A DNA stretch of 64,000 nt, taken from the NCBI GenBank assembly GCA_015061945.1, contig SUVP01000003.1, positions 124,001 to 188,000 on the forward strand. Reading direction: 5' to 3'. The notes below the pieces were generated by a model, which saw only the letters and a list, made by a program, of their open reading frames with translations, did not search any database and had not been told where the DNA came from. This DNA comes from Opitutales bacterium. GTDB lineage: Bacteria; Verrucomicrobiota; Verrucomicrobiia; Opitutales; Intestinicryptomonadaceae. Shown here one piece after another: positions 36,413-46,133 of the stretch. The position numbers and the translations under genes were made by a program. How positions within the stretch are numbered: position 1 is the stretch's first letter; every line of letters starts with the position of its first letter.

Positions 36413-39400
36413 TTAGTCTACAATTTTTTCGGCTTCTTTGAGCTTCATTGAAATCAAGCGTGTCACCCCTCGTTCTTGCATTGTAACGCCAAAGATTGTG
36501 TCCGCCGCCGACATCGTTCGCTTGTTGTGTGTGATAACAAGGAATTGCGAGTAGCGGATAAACTCTTTGAGCAAGTCAGTGTAGCGACCAACGTTTGCGT
36601 CGTCGAGTGGAGCGTCAAGCTCGTCAAGCACGCAGAATGGCGACGGTTTAACCATATAGATTGCAAAAAGCAACGATACTGCCGACATCGTGCGTTGACC
36701 ACCTGAGAGCAACGACAAGCTTTTAAGCACTGTTCCTGGCGGACGAGCGACAATTTCGATACCACTATCGAGTACATCTTCAGTTTCGACAAGTTTGAGG
36801 TCAGCAGTGCCACCGCCGAAGATTTTTTCAAAAGTGAATTGGAAATTCTTTCTGATTTGCTCAAAGGTGTCGGCAAAAAGCTTTTGGCTTGTTGCGTTAA
36901 TTTCGTCGATATCTGCAACGAGGGCATTTTTCGATGTCCAGAGGTCGTCAGTTTGAGCTTTGAGGAAGTCGTAGCGTTCCTTGAGTTCGGCGTATTCTTC
37001 GATTGCTGCGTGGTTAACAGCACCCATTGCGTTGATACGTTCACGCAACTCGCGTACTTCTTCATCGATTTTTCCGAAGTCGGTTTCGTCCATTTTTGCG
37101 AAATCTTCTTCGGTTGGTTCGCCACGTTCACGTTTTTGTTTTGGCGTTACTTCGCCTTCTTCGAGTTCATCGAGCTTTACACGAAGTTCAAATTCTTCGT
37201 CAGACTTCCAGAGTTCCATTTTCCAATCTACTGACGAAATTTCTGTTTCGTATTCATTGAGGATACGTTCCGAAATGTAATCTGTTTTTGCACGAAGTTT
37301 AGCGAGGCGAACATCGCAATCGTTCTTTTGTGAGTTCGCACGCATCAATGTTTCACGGTCGCCAGTTAGCGATTCTTCGTAGTCGGCTATTTTCTGTTCG
37401 CATTCACCAAGTTTTGCTCGACCTGCTTCGATTGTCTCGAGTGCTTGGCGGAGTGTTTCTGCAAGTGCGTCAGAACGTTCTTTTTCTGCGAGTGTCTCGG
37501 CGTCGAACTTTGTGATTTGGTCGGATATTGATTGCGATTCAATCGTGCGACGTTCTATCAATGAGCGTGTTTCGGCTTGTTGTTCACGGATTGTCGCCAA
37601 GCCTTTTTCCAAACTTTCCAATCTTGCACGTTTTGACGCAAGCTCGAGACGTGCTTCAGATACGACTGCATATTTTTGGTCTTTACTTTCACGAAGTTCT
37701 GCAATCTCACGTTCTTTTTGTTCTGCAATTTCTCTCGATTGTGCGATTGTTTTTTCGGCTTGTTCGAGTGCTTGCATCGCTGTATTGAGCTTATCTTGAG
37801 CTTCAAAACGTGAATTTTCCATTTCAGCGACCGATGCCGACTTTTTCTCTAAATCTGCCTTGCGTTCTGCTATTGCAGTTTCGGCTCCCGACGTTTGTGC
37901 GTTTATCGACGCAATTTCTCGCTTAATTTCAGACGCCACATTTTTGCGATTTTCAATTTCGACTTCTGCTGAATCGAGTTGTGCATTGATTTCCATCGCA
38001 TTTTCGTTGAGTGTCGTCAGGGCAGAATTATCAACTTCAATTTCTTCTTTGAGACGTTTTATTTCTGTATTGCGAAGTATGAAACTGCTTTCTGTGTCGC
38101 GTTTTTCTCCGCTTGAGGCGTAGACTATACCACGTGGGTCGAGAATACTGCCGTCTCGAGAGACTGCTGTGATAAAACGGAAACTGGGGTTGTTTGCAAC
38201 AAATGTCGCAAAACTTGCAATGTCTTCGCAGAAGAAGCAACCCGAGACCATATTTTTCACAAATGGCTTCAGATCTTCTCTGTCTGTTTTTACGATGTCA
38301 GCACCTTTGAAGATTCCGTCGGGCAGGGCGATTGCCGATTCTTCAAAATTATTTGACGATACTTGGAATGCCGCATTGCCGAGATTGCGTTCACGCAAAA
38401 GTGTGAGTGTTTGCGAAAGTTTTGATGAGTCTTCAAGTACGACAGCGTCGAGTGCAGAGCCGAGCATTGTTTCAAATGCAGAGGTCCAGCCGTCTGCAAC
38501 TTCTACATTTTGGCTGGCGATTTTCACGTTGTTTGCGTCGAAACATTCGGGCATTCGACCTTTCATAATCGACTTAACGCCTTCTGAAAATCCTTCCATT
38601 CTCGATTGGAAATCGTTGAGCAAACTTAGTCTTGCACTTTTACTTGCGAGCTGTCTGTCCATTTGCTGAATTTCCATTTGTTTATTGCGATATTGTGTAC
38701 GCAATTCTTCCGAGCGTGCTTGAGCTTCGGTAATATCGGCTTCGGCTGTCCCGAGTCTTTCGTTGGCATTTTCGAGTGCTAACTTCAATTCTGCTTCGCG
38801 ATTTTCGAGCGTAAGCAATTCTTCTTTTACTTGAAAAATTGAGTCCGACATTGCCGCATGTCGCACTTGGTACGACTTCAAGTCGACTTCAAGTGTCGTA
38901 CAATTTGCACGCAAACGTGTAACCGAACTTTCGCTCATCAAAGCTTCTTGGCGAGCTCTTGAAAGCTCGTTTTCTGATGCTCTGAGCATTTCTTCAATTT
39001 CAGCTAATTCTTGGCTATGGCGTTGGAAAACTTCGTCATCTGCCGATACCAAATTTAATTGCATTTGCTGAACTTCGATATCGCCTTGGGCTCTACCTTC
39101 GAGTGCTCCGAGTTGTTCGTTAAGAGAATTTATTTCTGTCGAAATTTGTTCGAGGCGTTCGGTGAGGTCTTTTTTACGGACGACTGCGAACTCGCTATTG
39201 CGTTCGGCTTGTTCTTTTTGAGAGCGTGTTTCAGCTGCGTTTTGACGCAAATAGTCGAGTTGCGATATGCACTGGGCTCGTTCAGCACGCATTTGTGAAA
39301 GTGTCTCTTCGGCGATAGTTAATTTTTGCGAAAGCTCGAAAATTTCTGAAGAAATTTTTTTCAACAATTCTTCATCTTCTTTTAGAAGTTTTGATTGTTC

Positions 39401-40105
39401 CGCATAATTTTTCGCATTGAGTGCGAGGTCGAGGTGTCGCAAACGGAAACTCAAACGCTTATATCGAAGTGCCTTTGATGCTTGGCGTTTTAATGACCCA
39501 ATCTGGCGACCAATTTCTTCGATTCTATCTGTCGCACGAGCAAGATTTTGTTCTACAAGTGCAAGCTTATTGAGTGCTTCGCGACGTTGCGTTTTGTACT
39601 TTGTTATACCTGCTGCTTCTTCAAAAATTGCACGACGCTCACCAGGGTTAGACGACAAAATTTGGTCGATTTGCCCTTGTACCATAAACGAGTACGACAC
39701 ACGTCCAATACCAGTATCCATAAACAGATTCTGAATATCTTTCAAGCGTGCCGATTTGCCGTTGATATAATAGTCGCTACCTTCGTCGCGTGTAACTTTA
39801 CGGCTGATTTCTACTTCGTTAAATTGTGTACCAAGTTGACCTTCGCAGTCAGAGAAAAGCAGGCTGACTTCGCAAAATTGCAAAGGTTTGCGTGTTTCTG
39901 TTCCTTGGAAGATGACATCTTGCATCTTGCCACCACGCAATGCTTTTGCACTTTGCTCACCGAGAACCCAACGGATTGCATCGACAATATTACTTTTTCC
40001 GCAACCATTAGGACCAACGATACACGTTATCCCAGGGGTAAGTGGAAGTTCCATCTTATCGGCGAAACTCTTAAATCCGTTGATTGTAACCTGCTTTAAA
40101 TACAT
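36413..40105 (-). CDS. smc: Chromosome segregation ATPase SMC
   Basis: 1230 residues. N-terminal head with Walker A GPNGCGKSNIVDAIRWVLGEQSAK, a long coiled coil (about 170-500), a hinge region (about 510-670), a second coiled coil (about 680-1000) and the C-terminal head with LSLLSGGQRTMSA (ABC signature) and CVLDELDAPLDDANV (Walker B and D-loop). It compacts and separates chromosomes with ScpAB, which are not in the window. One base after alaS, so probably leuB-alaS-smc is one transcript. Confidence 0.97.
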   Translation of the reverse strand: MYLKQVTINGFKSFADKMELPLTPGITCIVGPNGCGKSNIVDAIRWVLGEQSAKALRGGKMQDVIFQGTETRKPLQFCEVSLLFSDCEGQLGTQFNEVEISRKVTRDEGSDYYINGKSARLKDIQNLFMDTGIGRVSYSFMVQGQIDQILSSNPGERRAIFEEAAGITKYKTQRREALNKLALVEQNLARATDRIEEIGRQIGSLKRQASKALRYKRLSFRLRHLDLALNAKNYAEQSKLLKEDEELLKKISSEIFELSQKLTIAEETLSQMRAERAQCISQLDYLRQNAAETRSQKEQAERNSEFAVVRKKDLTERLEQISTEINSLNEQLGALEGRAQGDIEVQQMQLNLVSADDEVFQRHSQELAEIEEMLRASENELSRARQEALMSESSVTRLRANCTTLEVDLKSYQVRHAAMSDSIFQVKEELLTLENREAELKLALENANERLGTAEADITEAQARSEELRTQYRNKQMEIQQMDRQLASKSARLSLLNDFQSRMEGFSEGVKSIMKGRMPECFDANNVKIASQNVEVADGWTSAFETMLGSALDAVVLEDSSKLSQTLTLLRERNLGNAAFQVSSNNFEESAIALPDGIFKGADIVKTDREDLKPFVKNMVSGCFFCEDIASFATFVANNPSFRFITAVSRDGSILDPRGIVYASSGEKRDTESSFILRNTEIKRLKEEIEVDNSALTTLNENAMEINAQLDSAEVEIENRKNVASEIKREIASINAQTSGAETAIAERKADLEKKSASVAEMENSRFEAQDKLNTAMQALEQAEKTIAQSREIAEQKEREIAELRESKDQKYAVVSEARLELASKRARLESLEKGLATIREQQAETRSLIERRTIESQSISDQITKFDAETLAEKERSDALAETLRQALETIEAGRAKLGECEQKIADYEESLTGDRETLMRANSQKNDCDVRLAKLRAKTDYISERILNEYETEISSVDWKMELWKSDEEFELRVKLDELEEGEVTPKQKRERGEPTEEDFAKMDETDFGKIDEEVRELRERINAMGAVNHAAIEEYAELKERYDFLKAQTDDLWTSKNALVADIDEINATSQKLFADTFEQIRKNFQFTFEKIFGGGTADLKLVETEDVLDSGIEIVARPPGTVLKSLSLLSGGQRTMSAVSLLFAIYMVKPSPFCVLDELDAPLDDANVGRYTDLLKEFIRYSQFLVITHNKRTMSAADTIFGVTMQERGVTRLISMKLKEAEKIVD

Positions 40106-40106
40106 C

Positions 40107-42779
40107 TTATTTTATCGAGTCCTTATACTCAGAGAATACTTTTTCGATATCTTTTGACGATCCGCCACCTTGTGCAAAGTCTGGCTTTCCGCCACCTTTA
40201 CCACCGAGTTTTCCAGCAATTTCACGGACGATGTCGCCTGCTTTTATTCCAGCCGAGACAGCGTCGGCAGAGCAGAGTACGAGTACTGTCGCTTTTTCGC
40301 CAAACGATGCACCGAGAACTGCAACGCCGTCGGGACGTTCTTTTATAGCGTCAACTGCCAATTCACGCATCATTGCTGGAGAATCGATTTCAACGACTCT
40401 TACCATAAATGGAATCTTGCCGTCTTTTAAAACTGCGTCGTTTGCCAAACTCTTTGCGAGCTTACCAGCGTTCTCTTTGCGGAAACCCTTGAGTTCTTTT
40501 TCGAGCTCATTCTTTGTTGCGACAAGCTTGCGAAGTCTTGTCGGTGTCTCTTCAGTTTTGCAAGAAAGCTCACGAGATATTTCACCGAGCATAGATTGCA
40601 TTTGCTCAACCTTCTGCAAGGCGGCAACGCCGGCGACAGCTTCGATTCTTCGTGTACCAGCCGATATTGCACCTTCGCCGAGAATCTTGATGAAGCCGAT
40701 TTCACCAGTTGCCGAAACGTGTGTGCCACCGCATAGTTCTTTGCTGAAGTTGCCCATTTCGACCATACGCACTACTGCACCGTATTTTTCCGAGAACAAT
40801 GCCATACATTCTGGTGGAACTTCGTTGCGTGGGATAACTCTCCACGAGACTGGATCGTTTGCTAAAATTTTGTAGTTTGCAAGGTTTTCAATTTCCTTGA
40901 GTTGTTCTGCACTTGGGGCTTCGTAGTGAGTGAAGTCGAAACGCAATCTTTCGGCGTCGACATACGAGCCTGCTTGGCGAATATGTGTGCCGAGAACTTG
41001 TCGCATTGCCCAATGCAAAATGTGTGTCGCAGAGTGGTGGCGTTGAATCGAACGGCGACGCAATGCGTCAACCGATACCGACACTTCGCTCCCGACCATT
41101 TTCGATGCAAATGCACCCTTGCGAACTTTGTGCAAGATATGGTTTGCGTTGTCTGCTTTTGTATCAAAAACTTCGTGTGCTTCGCCAGCTATTTCGATAA
41201 AGCCAGTGTCGCCAACCTGACCACCTTTTTCAGGATAGAATGGTGTTTGTGGAAGGATTACATAGTCGGCATCATCGTCTTCGAGAATTGCACTGATTGT
41301 AGTTGTGAAGTTTGCAAGGTTTTCTTGTTTGTAGCCTGCAAATTGTGTTGCACGTTCTGCTTCTGAAAGATCTGATACGCTGATGACTTTTTTCGTCTGT
41401 GCGTCTCTTGCACGTTGACGTTGTTTTTCCATTTCACGTTCAAAACCGTCTGTATCAACAGGCATATTGCGTTCACGGGCGATAAGTTGTGTGAGGTCAA
41501 TCGGGAAGCCGAATGTATCGTACAAGATGAACGCTTGTTCTCCACTGATTTTACCGTCAGTTGTTGTGATTCTATCGAGCAATTCAAGACCTCTATCGAG
41601 TGTGCGTGCGAAGCTTGTTTCTTCGGCTTCGATTGTCTTTACAATCATCTTGCGTTGCTCCAACAATTCAGGGAAGTATGGCGACATCTTTTCGATGACA
41701 GGTTCTGTCAGACGTGTAAAGAAGCCACGTTCAAGCCCTAAACGCTTTCCGTACATAACTGCACGGCGGAGGATTCTTCGCAAAACGTAATTTCTGCCTT
41801 CGTTGCCTGGGATAATCCCATCGGCAATAGAGAAGGTCAAAGTTCTGATATGGTCGGCGAGAACACGGAACACGCAGTCGGTAAGTTCTTGGCTCGACAT
41901 CTCGCGTGGGTCGCGTGGCAATGTTCCCATATAAGTCTTGCCTGACATATGCGAGATATATTTGAAAATATCGGTGAACAAATCGCTGTTATAGTTCGAT
42001 GCAAGCTCCGAAAAATCTGTGAAATTTTTTGTAGTTGCAATGATGCCAGCAACACGTTCAAAGCCCATTCCGGTATCGATATTCTTGTTCTTGAGTGGTT
42101 CAAAATCGCCATTAGGTAGGGCGTTGAACTGCATAAACACCAAGTTCCAAATTTCAATACAAAGTGGTGAACCAGCGTTGACAAGCTCGCCCTTTGTGTC
42201 GCCTTTTGGTGTGAGGTCGATATGGATTTCTGAACATGGACCGCATGGACCTGTTTCGCCCATCATCCAAAAATTATCTTTCTTACCACACTTTTTGATG
42301 TGTACTTCAGGATCGAGACCATACTTGTTGAAAACTTCAACCCAGTAGCCGTACGCTTCGTCGTCAAACGTTGCAGGTTCGCCTTCAGCTGGTTCATAGA
42401 CTGTTGCGTAGAGGCGTTCTTTGGGGAACTTCCAGACGTCTACCAAAAGCTCCCAAGCCCACTCGATTGCTTCTTTTTTGAAGTAATCGCCAAACGACCA
42501 GTTGCCCAACATTTCAAAGAATGTGTGGTGATATGTGTCAAAGCCGACGTCTTCAAGGTCGTTATGTTTACCGCCTGCACGGATACATTTTTGTGTATCC
42601 GCCGCTCGCAGAAATGGATTTTTTTCTTCGCCCAAAAAGTATGGTACAAATTGGTTCATCCCCGCATTTGTGAACAACAAATTTGGCGAGGTCGGCATAA
42701 GCGATGCCGAAGGAACTATTGTGTGTCCCTTTGATTTAAAAAATTCCAGAAAACTTTTTCTAATTTCTGCGGAGTCCAT
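40107..42779 (-). CDS. alaS: Alanyl-tRNA synthetase
   Basis: 890 residues with the full bacterial layout. Catalytic class-II domain begins FLEFFKSKGHTIVPSASLMPTSPNLLFTNAGM. The editing domain has RHHSATHILHWAMR (HxxxH zinc site) and ELCGGTHVSATGEIG (CxxxH), and the C-terminal DHHA1 domain ends GGKGGGKPDFAQGGG. It charges tRNA-Ala and clears mischarged Ser/Gly. It lies 16 bases after leuB and 1 base before smc. Confidence 0.98.
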   Translation of the reverse strand: MDSAEIRKSFLEFFKSKGHTIVPSASLMPTSPNLLFTNAGMNQFVPYFLGEEKNPFLRAADTQKCIRAGGKHNDLEDVGFDTYHHTFFEMLGNWSFGDYFKKEAIEWAWELLVDVWKFPKERLYATVYEPAEGEPATFDDEAYGYWVEVFNKYGLDPEVHIKKCGKKDNFWMMGETGPCGPCSEIHIDLTPKGDTKGELVNAGSPLCIEIWNLVFMQFNALPNGDFEPLKNKNIDTGMGFERVAGIIATTKNFTDFSELASNYNSDLFTDIFKYISHMSGKTYMGTLPRDPREMSSQELTDCVFRVLADHIRTLTFSIADGIIPGNEGRNYVLRRILRRAVMYGKRLGLERGFFTRLTEPVIEKMSPYFPELLEQRKMIVKTIEAEETSFARTLDRGLELLDRITTTDGKISGEQAFILYDTFGFPIDLTQLIARERNMPVDTDGFEREMEKQRQRARDAQTKKVISVSDLSEAERATQFAGYKQENLANFTTTISAILEDDDADYVILPQTPFYPEKGGQVGDTGFIEIAGEAHEVFDTKADNANHILHKVRKGAFASKMVGSEVSVSVDALRRRSIQRHHSATHILHWAMRQVLGTHIRQAGSYVDAERLRFDFTHYEAPSAEQLKEIENLANYKILANDPVSWRVIPRNEVPPECMALFSEKYGAVVRMVEMGNFSKELCGGTHVSATGEIGFIKILGEGAISAGTRRIEAVAGVAALQKVEQMQSMLGEISRELSCKTEETPTRLRKLVATKNELEKELKGFRKENAGKLAKSLANDAVLKDGKIPFMVRVVEIDSPAMMRELAVDAIKERPDGVAVLGASFGEKATVLVLCSADAVSAGIKAGDIVREIAGKLGGKGGGKPDFAQGGGSSKDIEKVFSEYKDSIK

Positions 42780-42795
42780 AACTGATAATATTTTA

Positions 42796-43893
42796 TTAGA
42801 GTCTGTCGATGATTGCTTGTTTCATTTGTTCTGTTGAAACAGCGTTCATTCCGAATGCGATATCGCCTGTGCGTACGCCGTCGCACACTGCTTGGCGAAC
42901 TGCTTTTTCGATTTCCGATGCGATTGCATCTTCGCCAAATGAGTATCTCAACATCAATGCAGCTGACAAAATTTGTGCACATGGGTTTGCGATTCCCTTG
43001 CCAGCAATGTCTGGAGCTGTTCCACCTGCTGGTTCGTACAAGCCGAATTTCAAACCGAGTGAATTCTTGATGTCGCCAAGCGATGCACTGCAAAGCATTC
43101 CGAGCGAACCACAGATAACTGCCATTTCGTCAGACAAGATATCGCCGAACATATTTTCGGTAAAGAATACGTCGAATTGGTTAGGGTCGCGTGCTAATTG
43201 CATAGCAGCGTTATCGACATACATATAGGTCAATTCAACTTCAGGGAAGTTCTTTTTGAAATATTCAGTAACAGTCTTACGCCAAAGTACAGATGTTTCC
43301 AAAACATTTGCTTTGTCGATTGAGCAAATCTTTTTGCCACGAGCCATTGCTGTGTTGCCGGCAACTTCAGCGATTCTTTCGATTTCACTTACACGATACA
43401 TCATTGTGTCGCAAGCTGCGAGTTCGCCGTCTTCAGTTGTCCAAGTTTTCTTTTCGCCAAAGTAGATACCACCTGTGAGTTCACGAATGCAAACGATGTC
43501 AATACCATTTGGGATTCTTTCAGCCTTCAATGGCGATGCGTCTGTCAACTGAGGGTAGAGCAAGCCTGGGCGGATGTTTGCGAACAATTTGAAAATTTTA
43601 CGCAATGGCAAAAGTGCTGCACGTTCTGGTTGTTCTGCTGGTGGCAAGTGTTCCCACTTTGGTCCGCCGACCGAACCGAAAAGAATAGCGTCGGCATTTT
43701 GGCAAGCTTCGACTGTCGAGTCAGGGAGTGCTTTGCCGAATTCATCGATACCAGCTCCGCCAACTGCGTGTACAGTGTAGTCAAGCGTGTGTCCGTGTTT
43801 CTTACATGCGACATCGAGAACTTCGAGTGCCGCCTTCATTACTTCGGGCCCGATACCATCACCAGGCAATACTGCAAATTTAAATGTGGACAT
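42796..43893 (-). CDS. leuB: 3-isopropylmalate dehydrogenase
   Basis: 365 residues. Signatures include LPGDGIGPEVMKAALEVL, GSVGGPKWEHLPPAEQPE, RELTGGIYFGEKK, DNAAMQLARDPNQFDV and NMFGDILSDEMAVICGSLGMLCSASLG, with EPAGGTAPDIAGKGIANP at the NAD site. It carries out oxidative decarboxylation in leucine synthesis. A clear Shine-Dalgarno (AAGGAG) lies just before the ATG. It leads the leuB-alaS-smc run. No other leu gene is visible. Confidence 0.96.
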   Translation of the reverse strand: MSTFKFAVLPGDGIGPEVMKAALEVLDVACKKHGHTLDYTVHAVGGAGIDEFGKALPDSTVEACQNADAILFGSVGGPKWEHLPPAEQPERAALLPLRKIFKLFANIRPGLLYPQLTDASPLKAERIPNGIDIVCIRELTGGIYFGEKKTWTTEDGELAACDTMMYRVSEIERIAEVAGNTAMARGKKICSIDKANVLETSVLWRKTVTEYFKKNFPEVELTYMYVDNAAMQLARDPNQFDVFFTENMFGDILSDEMAVICGSLGMLCSASLGDIKNSLGLKFGLYEPAGGTAPDIAGKGIANPCAQILSAALMLRYSFGEDAIASEIEKAVRQAVCDGVRTGDIAFGMNAVSTEQMKQAIIDRL

Positions 43894-43981
43894 ATTTCTC
43901 CTTTTTAATTCAAACCTTCAATTAAATACCTATACATCTACACGCTCAAGCTTTTTTTTCTATTTTTAATATCGAATTGAG

Positions 43982-43999
43982 AGACGATAAAAATCGTCT
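43982..43999. other. Small hairpin upstream of leuB
   Basis: AGACGAT / ATCGTCT around AAAA, in the 176-bp gap between the PEP-CTERM gene and leuB. No T-run, so not a typical terminator. Could be a leader hairpin of leuB or a binding site. Confidence 0.4.
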
Positions 44000-44018
44000 A
44001 AACTACAAAATTAGATAC

Positions 44019-44052
44019 AAAAAAAATCGCCCAATTATTGAGCGATTTTTTT
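44019..44052. terminator. Terminator of the first PEP-CTERM gene
   Basis: AAAAATCGC (44022-44030) / GCGATTTTT (44042-44050) with A- and T-runs on both sides, 18 bases beyond the minus-strand stop at 44070. Confidence 0.88.
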
Positions 44053-44069
44053 GTGTGTTTTTATATTTT

Positions 44070-45665
44070 TTATTTCTTTCTGCGATAGATTGCAAAACCG
44101 AGTGCGAGGCTACCGAGAATCATCGCCCATTCAGCTGGTTCTGGAACAGCAACTGCCGACAACCAACCATTGTTGATGTACAGGTTTTGAATCTTTACTT
44201 CTTCGCCATCGATTGTTTGGTATGCGTCAAAGACGTTGTTTGGGTTTTCAATTTTGTTTGTAACAAAGATTCTATTTTCTGCAAAATCGTGAATTACAAT
44301 TTTTGAATCGTCTACCCCAAAATAAGAGGTCAAAGTAGAATCGTTAGTTGTTGAAAGATAGATATCGATATTCTTTCCGTTTGTAGAAATGCTCTTAAAA
44401 GCTTGGTTTGCTTCTATTCTGATAATCGAACCAGTTGAGCCTGATGTTCCTTTAATAGAGAGAAGTTCGCCTGTCGATGTTGTCATAGCGTTTTCTTGTT
44501 TGAGAATCAATTCTCCGCTACCCAAAACTACAGACGAGCCGAATTCTGATTGTCCATCAACATAGAATTTTGCACCTTCTTCGATTGTGATATCTGCCCA
44601 TTTTGCATCAATATCAGTTTTAGCACCACCATTAATTTGTAGATAACCGCTTGTCTTAAATGTAGCACCATTTTTGATTGTTGCTTCTCTATTGAAATAC
44701 GTTACGTTGCCAGATAATTGTGTTAAAGACGAACCATCGTTAAGGACAAATTGTGCAAGACTTGTAGCACTACCCAATTCTACTTTTCCATAGATGTCTA
44801 AATTATGTCCATTCCCATGTTTTAAGTTTTTAATGTATGTAGTTGTTTTTTCACCCAATGTTACAGCACCATTTCTGATTTCCCATGTGCCTTGAATGTT
44901 AATATTTGTTTGACCATTAAAACTTATACCACCCACCGGTGTAGCTGTCACAAGTTTTGAGCCTTCTTCAACATAAATCTGTGGGACAAGATAACTACGG
45001 TCAACGCCATCTTCTTCTAAAACTTGATCTCCAACTGTATTTATTCGTGAAGCGATTGTGAAAGTAGAATTGTTTGTAACATTCAAACGTGAAGCTTTTC
45101 CCAAATAAAAAGCATTAGCATCATTTAAAGTTGTTGTGAAATTTGTATTTGTTTGAATGTTTAATGTTGGGGTCTGTTGTGCATTTGCACCACCAGAAAG
45201 TTCAAATTTTTTTGAACCACCGTCGATGATTGCTGTTACAGCCGAGCCTTTTGAATTCTTGATTGTAAAGGACCCCATTTGCAAATTAAAATAGCTCGAA
45301 GATTCATTCTTAAATACGTTGTACGTTTTTGGGTCTTCGTCAGTCGTTGGGTTTGCTGTTGCAATATCAAAAGTATATGTACCAAGTGTATTCCACCAAG
45401 TTGGTGTAGTTGATACTGTCGAAGTTTCTGGAATTGTTACACCACCAGCTTTTAATGTAAAACTTTTTGCCGCATATAAAATGGTTAGGTTTGAAGACCC
45501 TATGCGAGCTCTTTTTTTGTCAGAAGCAGTGTAGTAAACGTTGACATCATCTTCAACATTTACAAATCCAGCAAGTGAATCTGCTGTAGAAATGACAAAA
45601 TCAGTAGCAAACAATGCTCCTGAAATTGACATAATTGCGAGGGTAAGTAGGGCTTTATTTTTCAT
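44070..45665 (-). CDS. Secreted PEP-CTERM protein, beta-solenoid type (531 aa)
   Basis: Signal peptide MKNKALLTLAIMSISGALFA, then a long Asn/Thr/Gly-rich beta-strand repeat region with phrases such as LNDGSSL and IKNGATFKTSG, like autotransporter passenger stalks. It ends with VPEPAEWAMILGSLALG followed by a short hydrophobic stretch and Arg/Lys, the PEP-CTERM sorting tail cut by exosortase. It is expected at the outer surface or in extracellular polymer. Function unknown. No exosortase gene is in the window. About 470 bp of repeats lie upstream, and 45666-45821 looks like plain AT-rich promoter DNA. Confidence 0.85.
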   Translation of the reverse strand: MKNKALLTLAIMSISGALFATDFVISTADSLAGFVNVEDDVNVYYTASDKKRARIGSSNLTILYAAKSFTLKAGGVTIPETSTVSTTPTWWNTLGTYTFDIATANPTTDEDPKTYNVFKNESSSYFNLQMGSFTIKNSKGSAVTAIIDGGSKKFELSGGANAQQTPTLNIQTNTNFTTTLNDANAFYLGKASRLNVTNNSTFTIASRINTVGDQVLEEDGVDRSYLVPQIYVEEGSKLVTATPVGGISFNGQTNINIQGTWEIRNGAVTLGEKTTTYIKNLKHGNGHNLDIYGKVELGSATSLAQFVLNDGSSLTQLSGNVTYFNREATIKNGATFKTSGYLQINGGAKTDIDAKWADITIEEGAKFYVDGQSEFGSSVVLGSGELILKQENAMTTSTGELLSIKGTSGSTGSIIRIEANQAFKSISTNGKNIDIYLSTTNDSTLTSYFGVDDSKIVIHDFAENRIFVTNKIENPNNVFDAYQTIDGEEVKIQNLYINNGWLSAVAVPEPAEWAMILGSLALGFAIYRRKK

Positions 45666-45821
45666 AAGAATGTAGTATTATTTAAAATTCAAAAGATAAA
45701 TAACTTGAATGCATAAATATTGCAAGCTTTTTTGTGAAAATTTTTTGAAAATTGAAGAATTAAAAAAACGTAAATATAAACCCAAACCCGACTTAATTTT
45801 TCCCGAAATAACAAAACCTCC

Positions 45822-46036
45822 CTAATAGCTAAAATGAGAAAAGAATAAATAATCTAACAACTAAAACGAAAAAAAAGAATAAATAATCTAACAACTAAAA
45901 CGAAAAAGAGAGTAAATAGTCTAACAACTAAAACGAAAAAAAAGAATAAATAATCTAACAACTAAAACGAAAAAAAGAGTAAATAGTCGAACAACTAAAA
46001 CGAAAAAAAGAAGAAATAATCTAACAACTAAAACGA
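45822..46036. repeat. Tandem array, 33/34-bp unit, six good copies plus one decayed
   Basis: Unit core CTAACAACTAAAACGAAA followed by an A/G/T spacer ending AATAAT. Copy starts at 45854, 45888, 45921, 45955, 45988 and 46021 give periods of 34, 33, 34, 33, 33. A degenerate copy starts at 45822. The core CTAAAACGAAA is also the outer end of the structured repeat copies, and the array runs straight into copy C. No unique spacers, so not CRISPR. Confidence 0.92.
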
Positions 46037-46133
46037 AAGACCACCAACGCCTTGGTGGTCTTTCTGTAAATTCGGCAACCCGTTTCAAAGGACGATTGGC
46101 TACGCCAATGTCCGCCGGTGCCCGTCATACAAA
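46028..46133 (-). repeat. Structured repeat family, copy C (terminator-like), behind PEP-CTERM gene
   Basis: On the minus strand it starts right after the stop of the 651-residue PEP-CTERM gene: GTATGACGGGCACCGG, hairpin 2 (GGAC..ATTGGC / GCCAAT..GTCC, loop GTA), linker GGGTTGCCG, hairpin 1 (GAAAGACCACCAA / TTGGTGGTCTTTC) and CGTTTTAG. Compared with copies A and B, hairpin 1 has four changed base pairs, all compensated. Loop bases and linkers are kept. Confidence 0.9.

Noticed and set aside
45822-46036. CRISPR array
   Set aside because: The period is a continuous 33/34 bases with no unique spacers and no cas genes nearby. It is a simple tandem repeat.
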